A stretch of DNA of 64,000 bases from Arthrobacter sp. PM3. Its GTDB lineage: Bacteria > Actinomycetota > Actinomycetes > Actinomycetales > Micrococcaceae. Location of the stretch: the NCBI RefSeq assembly GCF_003352915.1, contig NZ_CP022314.1:4132057-4196056 (forward strand). Direction: 5' to 3'. Shown one piece after another: positions 49,796 through 59,005 of this stretch. The notes beneath the pieces are model-generated. The model saw nothing but the letters and a program-made list of their open reading frames with translations. It searched no databases and had not been told where the DNA came from. Positions within the stretch are counted from its first letter, which is position 1. The number at the start of each line of letters is the position of its first letter. Position numbers and translations under genes: made by a program.

Positions 49796-49867
49796 CTTAT
49801 GAAGCCTCTAGTGAATAATTTCACAAAGGCATTTAACGAGTTCCCAGGAATGGAGTGACTGATCAGC

Positions 49868-50116
49868 ATGGATTGGCGTAATCGCGCAGCCTGCCTTGAC
49901 AAGGACCCGGAGCTTTTCTTCCCCGTTGGAAACACCGGCCCCGCCCTCCTGCAGATCGAGGAAGCGAAAAGCGTCTGCCGGCGCTGCCCCGTCGTGGACA
50001 CCTGCCTGCAATGGGCGCTGGAGTCCGGCCAGGACGCCGGCGTCTGGGGCGGCATGAGCGAGGACGAACGCCGCGCCCTGAAGCGCCGCGCAGCGCGCGC
50101 CCGGCGCGCTTCCTGA
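49868..50116 (+). CDS. whiB1: WhiB1-like iron-sulfur regulator
   Basis: 82 residues. Four cysteines at 9, 37, 40 and 46 (C-x27-C-x2-C-x5-C) bind a [4Fe-4S] cluster; MDWRNRAACLDKDPELFFPV and GVWGGMSEDERRALKRR are nearly the same as mycobacterial WhiB1, an NO-sensitive regulator that binds σA. The basic tail RRAARARRA binds DNA. GGAG lies upstream. It is next to pdtaS, as in mycobacteria, and is followed by a strong terminator. Confidence 0.95.
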   Translation: MDWRNRAACLDKDPELFFPVGNTGPALLQIEEAKSVCRRCPVVDTCLQWALESGQDAGVWGGMSEDERRALKRRAARARRAS

Positions 50117-50157
50117 TCCCGCGGCCGGAATTCCGGCACCACCGCATGAGCCGTCCA

Positions 50158-50197
50158 GCAATGGCCGCGGACCGACAGGTCCGCGGCCATTGCCCGT
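50158..50197. terminator. Terminator after whiB1
   Basis: Perfect 16-bp arms gcaatggccgcggacc (50158–50173) and ggtccgcggccattgc (50178–50193), loop gaca, then ccgtttt. It lies between the convergent whiB1 and pdtaS and may serve both. Confidence 0.9.
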
Positions 50198-50211
50198 TTT
50201 AGGACGGCCGC

Positions 50212-51681
50212 TTAGTGTTTGGCAAGGCTCAGGACAATCTGTACCGCGGTTCCCCCGCCGTCGCGTGCCTGCCAGTGGATTGTGCCGCCCAGCTCGCTCG
50301 TCACCAGGGTGCGGACGATCTGCAGGCCCAGTCCCTCGGTATACGGGGTATCCGGCAGCCCGACGCCGTCGTCCTCCACCCGCACGGTGAGAAGTTCTTC
50401 GCCGTCCTCGGTCTCGGAGCGGTCGGCCACGAGCCAGACAGTGCCGGTCCGCCCCTCCAGCCCGTGCTCCACCGCGTTGGTGACCAGTTCATTGATCACC
50501 AGGGCCAAGGGGGTGGCGAAGTCGCTGGGCAGTTCACCGAAGAACCCGGAGCGCTGCGTCTTGACTTGCTGCGAGGGAGAGGCGACCTCGGCCGAGAGGC
50601 GGAACTGACGGCCAATGAGTTCGTCAAAGTCGACGCTTTGGGTCAGGCCCTGGGACAGCGTCTCATGCACCAGGGCAATGGTTGCCACCCGCCGCATGGC
50701 CTGTTCGAGTCCTTGCTTGGCCTCGTCGCTGACCATCCGGCGGGACTGCATCCGCAGGAGGGCTGCAACCGTCTGCAGGTTGTTCTTCACCCGGTGGTGG
50801 ATCTCGCGAATGGTGGCGTCCTTGGTGACCAGTTCCATCTCCCGGCGGCGGAGCTCGGAGACGTCGCGGCACAGGACCAGTGCGCCGAACCGCTGCTGCT
50901 CGTCGCGCAGCGGGATGGCACGGAGGGAAAGGCTCACGCCGCGGGACTCGATTTCGCTGCGCCACGGCATGCGGCCCGTGACCACGAGCGGGAGCGTTTC
51001 ATCGACCATGCGCCGGTCCTTGAGCAGACCGGCGGTCACCTCGGCGAGGGACCGGCCCTCGAGGGACTCGCCGTCGCCGAGGCGCCGAAACGCGGAGACC
51101 CCGTTGGGGCTGGCGTACTGCACAATCCCCTCGGCGTCGAGCCGGATCAGTCCGTCGCCGACACGCGGCGCGCCCCGGCGCGAGCCGGTGGGCGAGGCGA
51201 AGTCCGGCCACAGGCCCAACGTCCCCATCCGCAGCAGGTCGTAGGCGCACTGCCGGTAGGTGAGCTCAAGCCGCGAGGGCATCCGCGAGCTGGACAGATC
51301 CATGTGTGAGGTCACGATCGCCAGGGTGCGGCCGTTACGGACCATCGGGACCGCCTCGACCCGCAGAGCCATGTCGCTGCTCCAGTTGGTCTCGTTGGAG
51401 CGCTCGATCGCGCGGCTCTCCCACGCTTTGTCGACCAGCGGCTGCAGGTCCGACCTGATCCCCTCCCCCACGAAGTCGGCGTGGAACACCGTGTGCGTGG
51501 TGGAGGGGCGGACGTGGGCGAGCGCCACGTAACCGAGCTCAGGATGCGGGAACCACAGGGCCAGGTCCGCGAACGCGAGGTCGGCGACCATCTGCCAGTC
51601 GCCGACCAGGAGGTGCAGCCACTCGGCATCCCCCGGGCCGAAATCAGCATGCTCCCTGATAGGGTCCGTAAAGATTGCCAC
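50212..51681 (-). CDS. pdtaS: Sensor histidine kinase PdtaS-like (GAF–PAS–HisKA_2–HATPase)
   Basis: 489 residues, cytosolic, no membrane helix. N-terminal GAF region (~1–145), PAS (~170–285), HisKA_2 (REIHHRVKNNLQTVAALLRM, phospho-His near 293) and HATPase_c (LALVINELVTNAVEHGLEGR, VEDDGVGLP and GLGLQIV). Same layout as PdtaS of mycobacteria, which signals to the antitermination regulator PdtaR in response to NO and copper; no pdtaR is in the window. It lies 35 bases after the NAD-glutamate dehydrogenase gene on the same strand and may be co-transcribed. Convergent with whiB1. Confidence 0.9.
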   Translation of the reverse strand: MAIFTDPIREHADFGPGDAEWLHLLVGDWQMVADLAFADLALWFPHPELGYVALAHVRPSTTHTVFHADFVGEGIRSDLQPLVDKAWESRAIERSNETNWSSDMALRVEAVPMVRNGRTLAIVTSHMDLSSSRMPSRLELTYRQCAYDLLRMGTLGLWPDFASPTGSRRGAPRVGDGLIRLDAEGIVQYASPNGVSAFRRLGDGESLEGRSLAEVTAGLLKDRRMVDETLPLVVTGRMPWRSEIESRGVSLSLRAIPLRDEQQRFGALVLCRDVSELRRREMELVTKDATIREIHHRVKNNLQTVAALLRMQSRRMVSDEAKQGLEQAMRRVATIALVHETLSQGLTQSVDFDELIGRQFRLSAEVASPSQQVKTQRSGFFGELPSDFATPLALVINELVTNAVEHGLEGRTGTVWLVADRSETEDGEELLTVRVEDDGVGLPDTPYTEGLGLQIVRTLVTSELGGTIHWQARDGGGTAVQIVLSLAKH

Positions 51682-51716
51682 AGCACCTCCATTTGCGACG
51701 CCGGGGACGGCAGCCC

Positions 51717-54700
51717 CTAGCGTCGGACGATTGACCTCAAGAGCCTCAATGCTACCGACAGTGAGGCCATGTCATCGGCCTCGAGGGCATTGACCTCGTC
51801 AAACATGGACTTCGCCCGGTCCAGTTGCTCGGCGTTTTGGCTTTCCCATGCCGCGAGCCGTTCCTCCGCGGGAGCCCCGGCCGGGGTGCTCTCCAGGACC
51901 GCCGTCGTCATGTCCGAGACGGTGGAGTAGAGGTCATCGCGCAGGGCCGCACGGGCCAGGGCCTGCCAGCGGTCCTCCCGCGGCAGCTTGGTGATGCGTT
52001 CCAGCAGCGAATCCACGTGGAAGCGGTTGAAGACCGTGTAGTACACGTGGGCGATCTCTGCCACCGGTTCCGGGCTGACATGGACGATCTTGGCGATGTC
52101 CAGGAGCACGAAGCTTTCGAACAGCTCCGCCCAGCGGTGCGCCAGGTCCTCGGGGAGGTCCCAGCTGCGCGCCTTCTGCAGCCACCCGGCCACGCGGTCA
52201 CGGTCTTCGCCGCGCAGGTAGTCCAGCAGCCGGGCCCGCATGGGGTCCATCAGCGGCTTGAATTCGGCCACGACGTCGGCGATGGGCCGGGACGCAGAGC
52301 CCTGGCCGAGGAGCCAGCGGACGGCGCGGTCCAGGAGCCGCCGGATGTCCAGGTGGACGGTGCTCCAGTGTTCGGTCGGGAACGACGCCGGCAGCTCGTT
52401 GAGCTCCGCGATCATGATGTCGAGTTCGTAGACTTCGCGGAGGGCCACGAACGCCTTGGCGACAGCCGCTTCCGTGGCCGACGTCTCCTCGATGGCACGG
52501 AACGCGAACGTGATGCCGCCGAGGTTAATCATGTCGTTGGCGACAACGGTCGCGATGATTTCGCGGCGCAGCGGGTGGGTGTCGAGTTCGGCGTCGAACC
52601 TCTCCCGCAGCTGCTGCGGGAAGTACTTCCGGAGAGTGGTGCGGAACCACGGGTCGTCGGCCAGGTCACTCTCGCGCAGCGCCGTGGCGAGTTCGATCTT
52701 GGCGTAGGCGGCCAGGACCGACAGTTCCGGGGATGTCAGGCCCTGGCCCTGTTCCAGCCGCTCGCGCAGTGTGGCCGTGGTGGGCAGCGCCTCGAGGTCA
52801 CGCTTGAGGTCCGCCGACTTCTCCAGCCAGTCCATGAGCCGTTCATAGCTGGGGCTCCACTCCGAGACCCGCATCCGGTCGTTGAGCAGCAGGATGTTCT
52901 GGTCGATGTTGTCCTCGAGCACCAGCCGGCCGACCTCGTCGGTCATCGAGGCCAGGAACGGGGCCCGCTCGGAGCGGTCCAGCTTGCCGGCCGCGACCAT
53001 CCGGTCCACGAAGATCTTGATGTTGACCTCGTGGTCGGAGCAGTCGACACCGGCCGAGTTGTCGATCGCGTCGGTATTGAGGATGACGCCCTGCAGGGCT
53101 GCCTCGATCCGTCCGCGCTGGGTCATCCCCAGGTTGCCGCCTTCGCCGACCACCTTGACCCGCAGGTCGCGGCCGTCGACACGGATGGAGTCGTTGGCTT
53201 TGTCGCCGACCTCGGCGTTGGTTTCCGTGCTCGCCTTGACGTAGGTGCCGATGCCGCCGTTGTAGAGCAGGTCCGCCGGGGCCAGGAGGATCGCCCGGAG
53301 CAGCTCCGGCGGGCTGAGCTCCGTGGTGCCGTCCGGGAGCCCGAGGGCCGAGCGGACCTGGGCGGACACGGGGATGACCTTGGCCTGCCGGGCAAAGACG
53401 CCGCCGCCTTCGCTGATGAGGTCCTTGTTGTAGTCGTCCCAGGAGGACCGGGGCAGCTCGAAGAGCCGCTGGCGCTCGGCGTAGGACGTTGCCTCGTCCG
53501 GGGCCGGATCCAGGAAGATGTGCCGGTGGTCGAACGCGGCCAGCAGGCGGATGTGCTTGGAGAGCAGCATGCCGTTGCCGAACACGTCCCCGGACATGTC
53601 GCCGACGCCCACCACGGTGAAGGGCTCCGACTGGGTGTCGAGATCCAGCTCGCTGAAGTGCCGCTTGACCGATTCCCAGGCGCCCCGGGCGGTGATGCCC
53701 ATGGCTTTGTGGTCGTAGCCGACCGAGCCGCCGGAGGCGAAGGCGTCGCCGAGCCAGAAGCCGTATTCGGCGGCCAGCCCGTTCGCGATGTCGGAGAAGG
53801 AGGCCGTGCCCTTGTCGGCCGCGACGACGAGGTAGGAGTCGTCGTCGTCATGGCGGACGACGTCGGCCGGCGGCCTGACGGTCTCGCCCTCGGGCGTCAC
53901 GATGAGGTTGTCGGTGATGTCCAGGAGGCCGCGGATGAACGTCTTGTAGCTTTCGATGCCTTCGGCCATCCAGGCGCTGCGGTCGCTCGCCGGGTCCGGG
54001 AGCTGCTTGGCGTAGAACCCGCCCTTGGCGCCGGTGGGGACGATGACGGCGTTCTTGACCGTCTGCGCCTTCACGAGCCCCAGGATTTCGGTGCGGAAGT
54101 CTTCGCGCCGGTCCGACCAGCGCAGTCCGCCGCGGGCCACCTTGCCAAAGCGCAGGTGCACGCCTTCAACCCGGGGCGAGTAGACCCAGATCTCGAACAT
54201 CGGCCGCGGGAACGGCAGGCCCTCGATGGCGGCCGGGCTGAGCTTGAAGCTGACGTGGGTCTTGTTCTGGAAGAAGTTGGTCCGCAGCGTGGCCCGGATC
54301 AGGTTGGCGAATGTGCGCAGGACGCGGTCGGCGTCGAGCGTGGCGACGTTTTCGATGGCGGCGTCCAGTTTGGCGCTGACTTCCTGCTGCATGAGCTCGC
54401 GTTCGGCGTCGCCCAGCGCCGGGTCGAAGCGTGCGGCGAACAGTCCGGTCAGGGCGCGGGTCACGTCCGGGTTGCCCAGCAGGGTGTCGGAGATGAACCC
54501 GAAGGAATTGGTGTTGCCCATTTGCCGCATGTACTTGGCGTAGGCGCGCAGCACCACCACCTGGCGCCAGTGCATGCCCTCCCGGAGCACCAGCCGGTCG
54601 AAGCTGTCGGACTCCACGGCACCGGTGACGGCGGCGCCGAACGACTCGGCGAGCAGCCGGCCGGTGGCCTGCGGGTCCACGCCGGCGGGGTACTTCAGGC

Positions 54701-56591
54701 CAAGATCGTAAAGGAAGAAGTCCCGGTGGTCCGCCGTCTCGATCTCGAACGGGCGTTCGTCGAGGACCTCCAGGCCGAGGTTGTGGAAGTACGGCAGGAT
54801 CTGGCTCAGGCTCTTCGGCTCCAGCATGTAGAGCTTGACGCGGGCGTCCTCCTCAAGGGTGGCTCCGGCGCCTTCCGGCAGGTACACGTGCACCCCGGGC
54901 TGCTCCTTGCCGGCTTCGCCGGCCCGTTCGGCCGCCGCACCGTACTTCTCGAAGCGGTTGATGTCCTCCAGGGCGTCTTCGATTTCGTAGTCCACCCGGT
55001 AGCCGGCCGGGAAGGCTTCAGCCCAGACGGCGGCCAGCTCCATGGCGCCGTCCGCCCTGGCACCGGCGCCTTCGGCCTCGGCCCGGGCGCGCAGGGTCTC
55101 GGAAATGCCTTCGCCCCAGGAGCGGGCGGCCCGGACCAGGCGCTTCTCCAGCTCGTCGCTGTTGACATTGCTGACGTCAGCGTCCTTGGGCAGCCGGATA
55201 CGGAAGAAGAGCCGGGCCAGCGCGGACTCCGTCATGCGTGCCTCGTAGTCGATGGACACGGCGTTGAAGGTCTCCCGCAGTTCCTGCTCGATGCGCAGGC
55301 GCACGTTGGTGGTGTAGCGGTCGCGCGGCAGGTAGACGACGGCGGACATGAACCGGCCGTAGATGTCCGGCCGGAGGAACAGCCGCGTGCGGCGGCGTTC
55401 CTGCAGCCGCTGGATACCGGTCGCGATCGCTGCCAGGTCCGGGATTTCGATCTGGAAAAGCTCGTCGCGCGGGTACGTCTCGAGGATGCCCAGCAGGTCC
55501 TTGCCGGAGTGCGAGTCCGGTGGGAAGCCGGCGTCGTCGAGCACGGCGGCGACCTTTTCACGGACTACGGGGATGTCCCGGACGGAGCCGGCGTAGGCGG
55601 TGGTGGCGAAGAGCCCGATGAAGCGGCGTTCGCCGTTGACGTTTCCGGCGGCGTCGAAGCTCTTGACGCCGATGTAGTCCAGGTACGCCGAGCGGTGCAC
55701 GGTGGAGCGCGAGTTGGCCTTCGTGATCACGAGTGCGCGCTTCTCGCGCGCCTTCTTCCGGCCGGCCTCGGTGAGGTGCTGGACCTGGCGGGCGTCCGCT
55801 CCGGCGCGGAGCAGGCCAAGACCGCTTTCCTCGCGCAGCTCCAGCACGTCCTCGCCGGATTCGTTCACGAGGTCGTATTCGCGGTAGCCCAGGAACGTGA
55901 AGTTGCCGTCGTCGAGCCAGCGGAGCAGGTCCTGCGCCTGCCGGAGCTCGGCGATCTGGGCACGGTTGGCCACGCGGTCCAGGTCCGCGGCAATTTCCAG
56001 GGCCTTGGTGCGCATCTTGGGCCAGTCTTCGACCGCGGCGCGTACGTCGCCGAGCACCCGGGAAATGCCCTTCACGAGTTCGGCGCGCTTCTGTTCGCCG
56101 ACGAGGTCGATTTCGACGGCGATCCAGGACTCCATGTGCGAGGCGTTGTCGCCCTGGGCGATCAGGTGGGAGAGGTTTGGCATCGCTGCCGTGTCGCCGC
56201 TGGAGATGCCCAGATGGGCGGGGACGCGCGCGACCTTGACGAGGTCGCCTGTTTCGCGGTTCCGGGTGACGACGAAGAGCGGGTGCATGACCAGGTGGAT
56301 GGGAGCGTTCTGGCGGACCAGTTCACCGTTGACGGAGTCGACGAGGAAGGGCATGTCGTCGGTGACGATGTAGAGGACGCTGCAGTCGGCTTCATCGCGG
56401 ACTTCGATGTTCGCGACACCCGGCAGCCGCGTGCCCGCGATCTGCCGGTGCGCCTCAGCCCTCGCCGTCAGGATTTCCTGCGGGTAGGCCGCGAAGTCCT
56501 CCTCTGCGAGGTGCTCGTAGTAATCCCCGAGGTAGCCCTCGCTGGTACCGATCGAAACGGGTTGATCCTCCACGCTGGACCCAGACGACAT
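51717..56591 (-). CDS. gdh: NAD-specific glutamate dehydrogenase (180-kDa class)
   Basis: 1624 residues, the size of the L-GDH180 class. It interconverts glutamate and 2-oxoglutarate with NAD. N-terminal regulatory (ACT/PAS-like) part, then the catalytic domain: GGLRWSDRREDFRTEILGLV, KNAVIVPTGAKGGFYAKQLP and later VVGVGDMSGDVFGNG (NAD-binding), and a long helical C-terminus. Start: ATG at 56591 with GGAGG upstream; an ATG 9 codons further lacks one. In actinobacteria this enzyme is inhibited by the FHA protein GarA/OdhI, though no such small protein is seen here. Lies between cpaE-like and pdtaS genes on one strand. Confidence 0.95.
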   Translation of the reverse strand: MSSGSSVEDQPVSIGTSEGYLGDYYEHLAEEDFAAYPQEILTARAEAHRQIAGTRLPGVANIEVRDEADCSVLYIVTDDMPFLVDSVNGELVRQNAPIHLVMHPLFVVTRNRETGDLVKVARVPAHLGISSGDTAAMPNLSHLIAQGDNASHMESWIAVEIDLVGEQKRAELVKGISRVLGDVRAAVEDWPKMRTKALEIAADLDRVANRAQIAELRQAQDLLRWLDDGNFTFLGYREYDLVNESGEDVLELREESGLGLLRAGADARQVQHLTEAGRKKAREKRALVITKANSRSTVHRSAYLDYIGVKSFDAAGNVNGERRFIGLFATTAYAGSVRDIPVVREKVAAVLDDAGFPPDSHSGKDLLGILETYPRDELFQIEIPDLAAIATGIQRLQERRRTRLFLRPDIYGRFMSAVVYLPRDRYTTNVRLRIEQELRETFNAVSIDYEARMTESALARLFFRIRLPKDADVSNVNSDELEKRLVRAARSWGEGISETLRARAEAEGAGARADGAMELAAVWAEAFPAGYRVDYEIEDALEDINRFEKYGAAAERAGEAGKEQPGVHVYLPEGAGATLEEDARVKLYMLEPKSLSQILPYFHNLGLEVLDERPFEIETADHRDFFLYDLGLKYPAGVDPQATGRLLAESFGAAVTGAVESDSFDRLVLREGMHWRQVVVLRAYAKYMRQMGNTNSFGFISDTLLGNPDVTRALTGLFAARFDPALGDAERELMQQEVSAKLDAAIENVATLDADRVLRTFANLIRATLRTNFFQNKTHVSFKLSPAAIEGLPFPRPMFEIWVYSPRVEGVHLRFGKVARGGLRWSDRREDFRTEILGLVKAQTVKNAVIVPTGAKGGFYAKQLPDPASDRSAWMAEGIESYKTFIRGLLDITDNLIVTPEGETVRPPADVVRHDDDDSYLVVAADKGTASFSDIANGLAAEYGFWLGDAFASGGSVGYDHKAMGITARGAWESVKRHFSELDLDTQSEPFTVVGVGDMSGDVFGNGMLLSKHIRLLAAFDHRHIFLDPAPDEATSYAERQRLFELPRSSWDDYNKDLISEGGGVFARQAKVIPVSAQVRSALGLPDGTTELSPPELLRAILLAPADLLYNGGIGTYVKASTETNAEVGDKANDSIRVDGRDLRVKVVGEGGNLGMTQRGRIEAALQGVILNTDAIDNSAGVDCSDHEVNIKIFVDRMVAAGKLDRSERAPFLASMTDEVGRLVLEDNIDQNILLLNDRMRVSEWSPSYERLMDWLEKSADLKRDLEALPTTATLRERLEQGQGLTSPELSVLAAYAKIELATALRESDLADDPWFRTTLRKYFPQQLRERFDAELDTHPLRREIIATVVANDMINLGGITFAFRAIEETSATEAAVAKAFVALREVYELDIMIAELNELPASFPTEHWSTVHLDIRRLLDRAVRWLLGQGSASRPIADVVAEFKPLMDPMRARLLDYLRGEDRDRVAGWLQKARSWDLPEDLAHRWAELFESFVLLDIAKIVHVSPEPVAEIAHVYYTVFNRFHVDSLLERITKLPREDRWQALARAALRDDLYSTVSDMTTAVLESTPAGAPAEERLAAWESQNAEQLDRAKSMFDEVNALEADDMASLSVALRLLRSIVRR

Positions 56592-56648
56592 CGAAACGCC
56601 TCCATTAAAGAAGTTCACAGCCGCCTCATTGCGGCCCTTACGATGACC

Positions 56649-57977
56649 CTAGCTCTTTGCCCGACGCTCTGCTGTGGAAGTAAAGACAAAGGATTTCTTC
56701 TTTTGCTGGGCAGGTGCACAAACGAGTTTGGCGATCGAGCGCCGCAACTCGGATTCCGGGGCGGATTCGAGCAGAAGCGCCCCGGAAAGCAGGGCGGCGT
56801 CACTCGCCGCGGGGTCCGACGGCAGGAACGCCGACAGCGGCGCGGCCGGCCCAAACCGCTCCCACGCGGCCCGGAGCTGCCGCTCCGGCGAGCGCCCCAC
56901 GGCGGCGGCCCTGACCTTGTTCAGGACCACCCGGGGCGCGGCCTGCGGGACGGCCGCCTGAAGCTCGGCCAGGCCGCGGACCAGCCTCGGGACCCCGACG
57001 GCGTCGGCCGCTCCGACCGCGAAGACGGTGTCCGCGAGTTCCAGGCTCCGCAGGGTCGCCGCGTTCCGGCGCGGCGCGCCCGCGTCGAAGTTGAGCTCTT
57101 CATCGGCTTCCAGGCAGAACCCGGTGTCCACCACGGTGACGTCCGCGATTTCGCGGGCCCGCCCCAGCACCCGGGTGAGTGCAGCCGCCCGCAGTTCCGT
57201 CCACCGGTCCGCCCGCGTGATCCCGGTGAGCACGCGAAAGGTCCCCGCCGTGGTCGCCACCGGGGTCGCGATCCTGCGCAGGGCCTCGGCATCGAGCAGT
57301 CCCTGGTCGGCCAAGCGGCAGGCCTGGGCAAGCCCGGCAGCCTCGTCCAGCAGCCCCAGCAGCGCCGCCACACTGGCTCCGTAGCTGTCGGCGTCGACCA
57401 ACAGCACGGACTGTCCTTCGACGGCCAGCTCTCCGGCGATGTTGGCAGCAACCAGGGTGCGGCCCGGCGCTCCGGCCGGACCCCAGACCGCAATGATGAG
57501 GCCCCGTCCGTCGGGCCCCGGGGTGCCGTCAGCGCCGTTCCCGGCGGTCCTGGCCGGGCTTACAGCGCCTGTGCCCGCTCCGGCAGCGCCGTTCCCTCCA
57601 GGCGGCAGGCCGCCGCCGCCGCTATTCCCGCCCGTCTGGGCCACCGCTGCGGCAATGCTCGCCGCAAGGGCGGCGGCCTCGATCTCCCGCGCTTCTGCGG
57701 CCGCGCCGATGGCCCGCAGCCGGGCGGCTTCTGCGGGATCGTCGGTCAGGGCAATGACCACGACGCCGACCGCGGACAATCGATCCACGAGTGAGGCCGT
57801 CAGCTCTTCGCTGCCGGCCGAAACGACGGCGGCCCGGGCCAGCCCGCTCTGGCAGGCCGCCAGCAGTTCGGCAAGTTCGCCGCATCGCCTGACCACCGAG
57901 ACGGGGCCGTGAAGCCGTTCCAGGCTGCCCACAAGATCGTCCCGGGAATCCCCCACCGTCACCACGGGGATGCTCAT
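56649..57977 (-). CDS. CpaE/TadZ-like ATPase (MinD/ParA fold) of the tad pilus
   Basis: 442 residues. N-terminal receiver-like domain (~1–115), Gly/Pro linker, then MinD-type domain: LIIAVWGPAGAPGRTLVAAN, SVLLVDADSYGASVAALLGL and VVDTGFCLEADEELNFDAG. The deviant Walker A (KGGVGKT in ParA/MinD) reads GPAGAPGRT: the signature Lys of the first position and the P-loop Lys are replaced, the latter by Arg. CpaE/TadZ places the pilus system. Start overlaps the cpaB-like stop (ATGA). 44 kb from tadA. Confidence 0.82.
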   Translation of the reverse strand: MSIPVVTVGDSRDDLVGSLERLHGPVSVVRRCGELAELLAACQSGLARAAVVSAGSEELTASLVDRLSAVGVVVIALTDDPAEAARLRAIGAAAEAREIEAAALAASIAAAVAQTGGNSGGGGLPPGGNGAAGAGTGAVSPARTAGNGADGTPGPDGRGLIIAVWGPAGAPGRTLVAANIAGELAVEGQSVLLVDADSYGASVAALLGLLDEAAGLAQACRLADQGLLDAEALRRIATPVATTAGTFRVLTGITRADRWTELRAAALTRVLGRAREIADVTVVDTGFCLEADEELNFDAGAPRRNAATLRSLELADTVFAVGAADAVGVPRLVRGLAELQAAVPQAAPRVVLNKVRAAAVGRSPERQLRAAWERFGPAAPLSAFLPSDPAASDAALLSGALLLESAPESELRRSIAKLVCAPAQQKKKSFVFTSTAERRAKS

Positions 57978-58618
57978 CTCGCGTCACCGCCCGGGTTCCA
58001 GACGACCGCGATCTTTGCCTTGTTGGCTTGCGCGCCCAGCAGTTTAGGCATCTGGGCGTCCGGGACGAGCACCATGACCACCGTGGAACGGGACGCCCCC
58101 AGCGCGGTGCTCGCGGGGGTGATCTCGGCAATTTCGGCGCCGGACAGGAGCAGGGTGGGCTCACTGAAGCCGTTCCGGGTGTCCGGTAGGGCCACCCAGA
58201 TATCCACCCGGGATCCGGCCGCAGCCTGGGCGGGCAGGTTCTCTTCGACCGTCACGGCAACCGGCTTGCGGTCCAGCCCGTCGGGCTGCCCGACGCTTTC
58301 GCGCGGCAGCAACTGGTCCTTGCCGATCCTTTGGACTGCTACGAGCCCGGCCTCCATCCCGGACGCCGGGGTCAGGTAGTACTGCTCGACCTCGCCGAGG
58401 CGCACCTTGACCCTGTGCAGCTTTTCCGCAGTGAGTGACTCGCCGACCGCAATCGGCTCGCGCGCCGCATAGGCTTCGGTGGTCTGGTCCGCGGCGCCGA
58501 CCAGGGCGACGACGCCCGCCACCGACGCCAGCACCAGCAGGATCCCGATCAGGAGCCGGGGGTCTTTCCACGACGGCTTCTTCAAACGGGCCCCGCCGGC
58601 TGCCGCGCCTACACTCAT
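57974..58618 (-). CDS. CpaB/RcpC-like SAF-domain pilus protein
   Basis: 214 residues from the ATG at 58618, with GGGGAG seven bases upstream; the longer frame to 58669 is less likely. One helix (LLIGILLVLASVAGVVALVG) then SAF domain: YAAREPIAVGESLTAEKLHR, EAGLVAVQRIGKDQLLPRES and VAVTVEENLPAQAAAGSRVD. CpaB proteins are needed for Flp pilus assembly. It leads the cpaB–cpaE–gdh–pdtaS run. A TTATCCACA motif lies 108 bases upstream. Confidence 0.85.
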   Translation of the reverse strand: MSVGAAAGGARLKKPSWKDPRLLIGILLVLASVAGVVALVGAADQTTEAYAAREPIAVGESLTAEKLHRVKVRLGEVEQYYLTPASGMEAGLVAVQRIGKDQLLPRESVGQPDGLDRKPVAVTVEENLPAQAAAGSRVDIWVALPDTRNGFSEPTLLLSGAEIAEITPASTALGASRSTVVMVLVPDAQMPKLLGAQANKAKIAVVWNPGGDAR

Positions 58619-58725
58619 GCGTCCGCTCCCCCTGTCGTTCGCCATCCGTCCCGGGGATGCCGCGCACACCTATTGTTGCGCCCCCGCGGTCGGGGCGGAA
58701 GATGCACGGACAAACACACGCAATC

Positions 58726-58734
58726 TGTGGATAA
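58726..58734 (-). promoter_or_regulatory. TTATCCACA motif upstream of cpaB
   Basis: Perfect TTATCCACA in the direction of the cpaB-like gene, 108 bases before its ATG. On the other side the excisionase-type regulator starts 38 bases away, so the site could affect both. Confidence 0.55.
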
Positions 58735-58771
58735 CGGCTTCAGCCGGCACCAACGGTGGCAAAATGAACAC

Positions 58772-58993
58772 ATGCCCCGATTCCTGACCCTCGCAGACGT
58801 AGCCGAACAGCTCCAGATCAACTCCCCGGCTGCCTACGCACTCGTTCGCAGCGGCGAGCTCAAGGCGATTCAAGTGGGCGGCCGCGGCCAGTGGCGGGTC
58901 GAGGAGAAGATGCTCGAGGAGTACATCCAGCAACGCTACGCCGAGGCCAGCCGCATGATCGAAGAGGCCAAGTCGAAGGCGGCCGGGAGCTGA
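58772..58993 (+). CDS. Small excisionase/BldC-like helix-turn-helix protein
   Basis: 73 residues. MPRFLTLADVAEQLQINSPA, then AYALVRSGELKAIQVGGRGQWRV, is a MerR-type winged HTH as in excisionases and BldC; the last 25 residues are helical (EEYIQQRYAEASRMIEEAKS). Such proteins bind direct repeats as head-to-tail oligomers. Not in a phage context here, so a chromosomal regulator is likely. It is divergent from cpaB-like and about 700 bases from a set of 10-bp phased repeats at 59682–59715. Start: ATG at 58772; no strong RBS. Confidence 0.85.
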   Translation: MPRFLTLADVAEQLQINSPAAYALVRSGELKAIQVGGRGQWRVEEKMLEEYIQQRYAEASRMIEEAKSKAAGS

Positions 58994-59005
58994 CCCGAGG
59001 CCCGG

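Noticed and set aside
51825..57794. Very long plus-strand open frame (1989 codons) opposite gdh and cpaE-like genes
   Set aside because: It lies antisense to two genes with clear motifs; low-complexity Arg/Gly/Val content is typical of GC-rich shadows.
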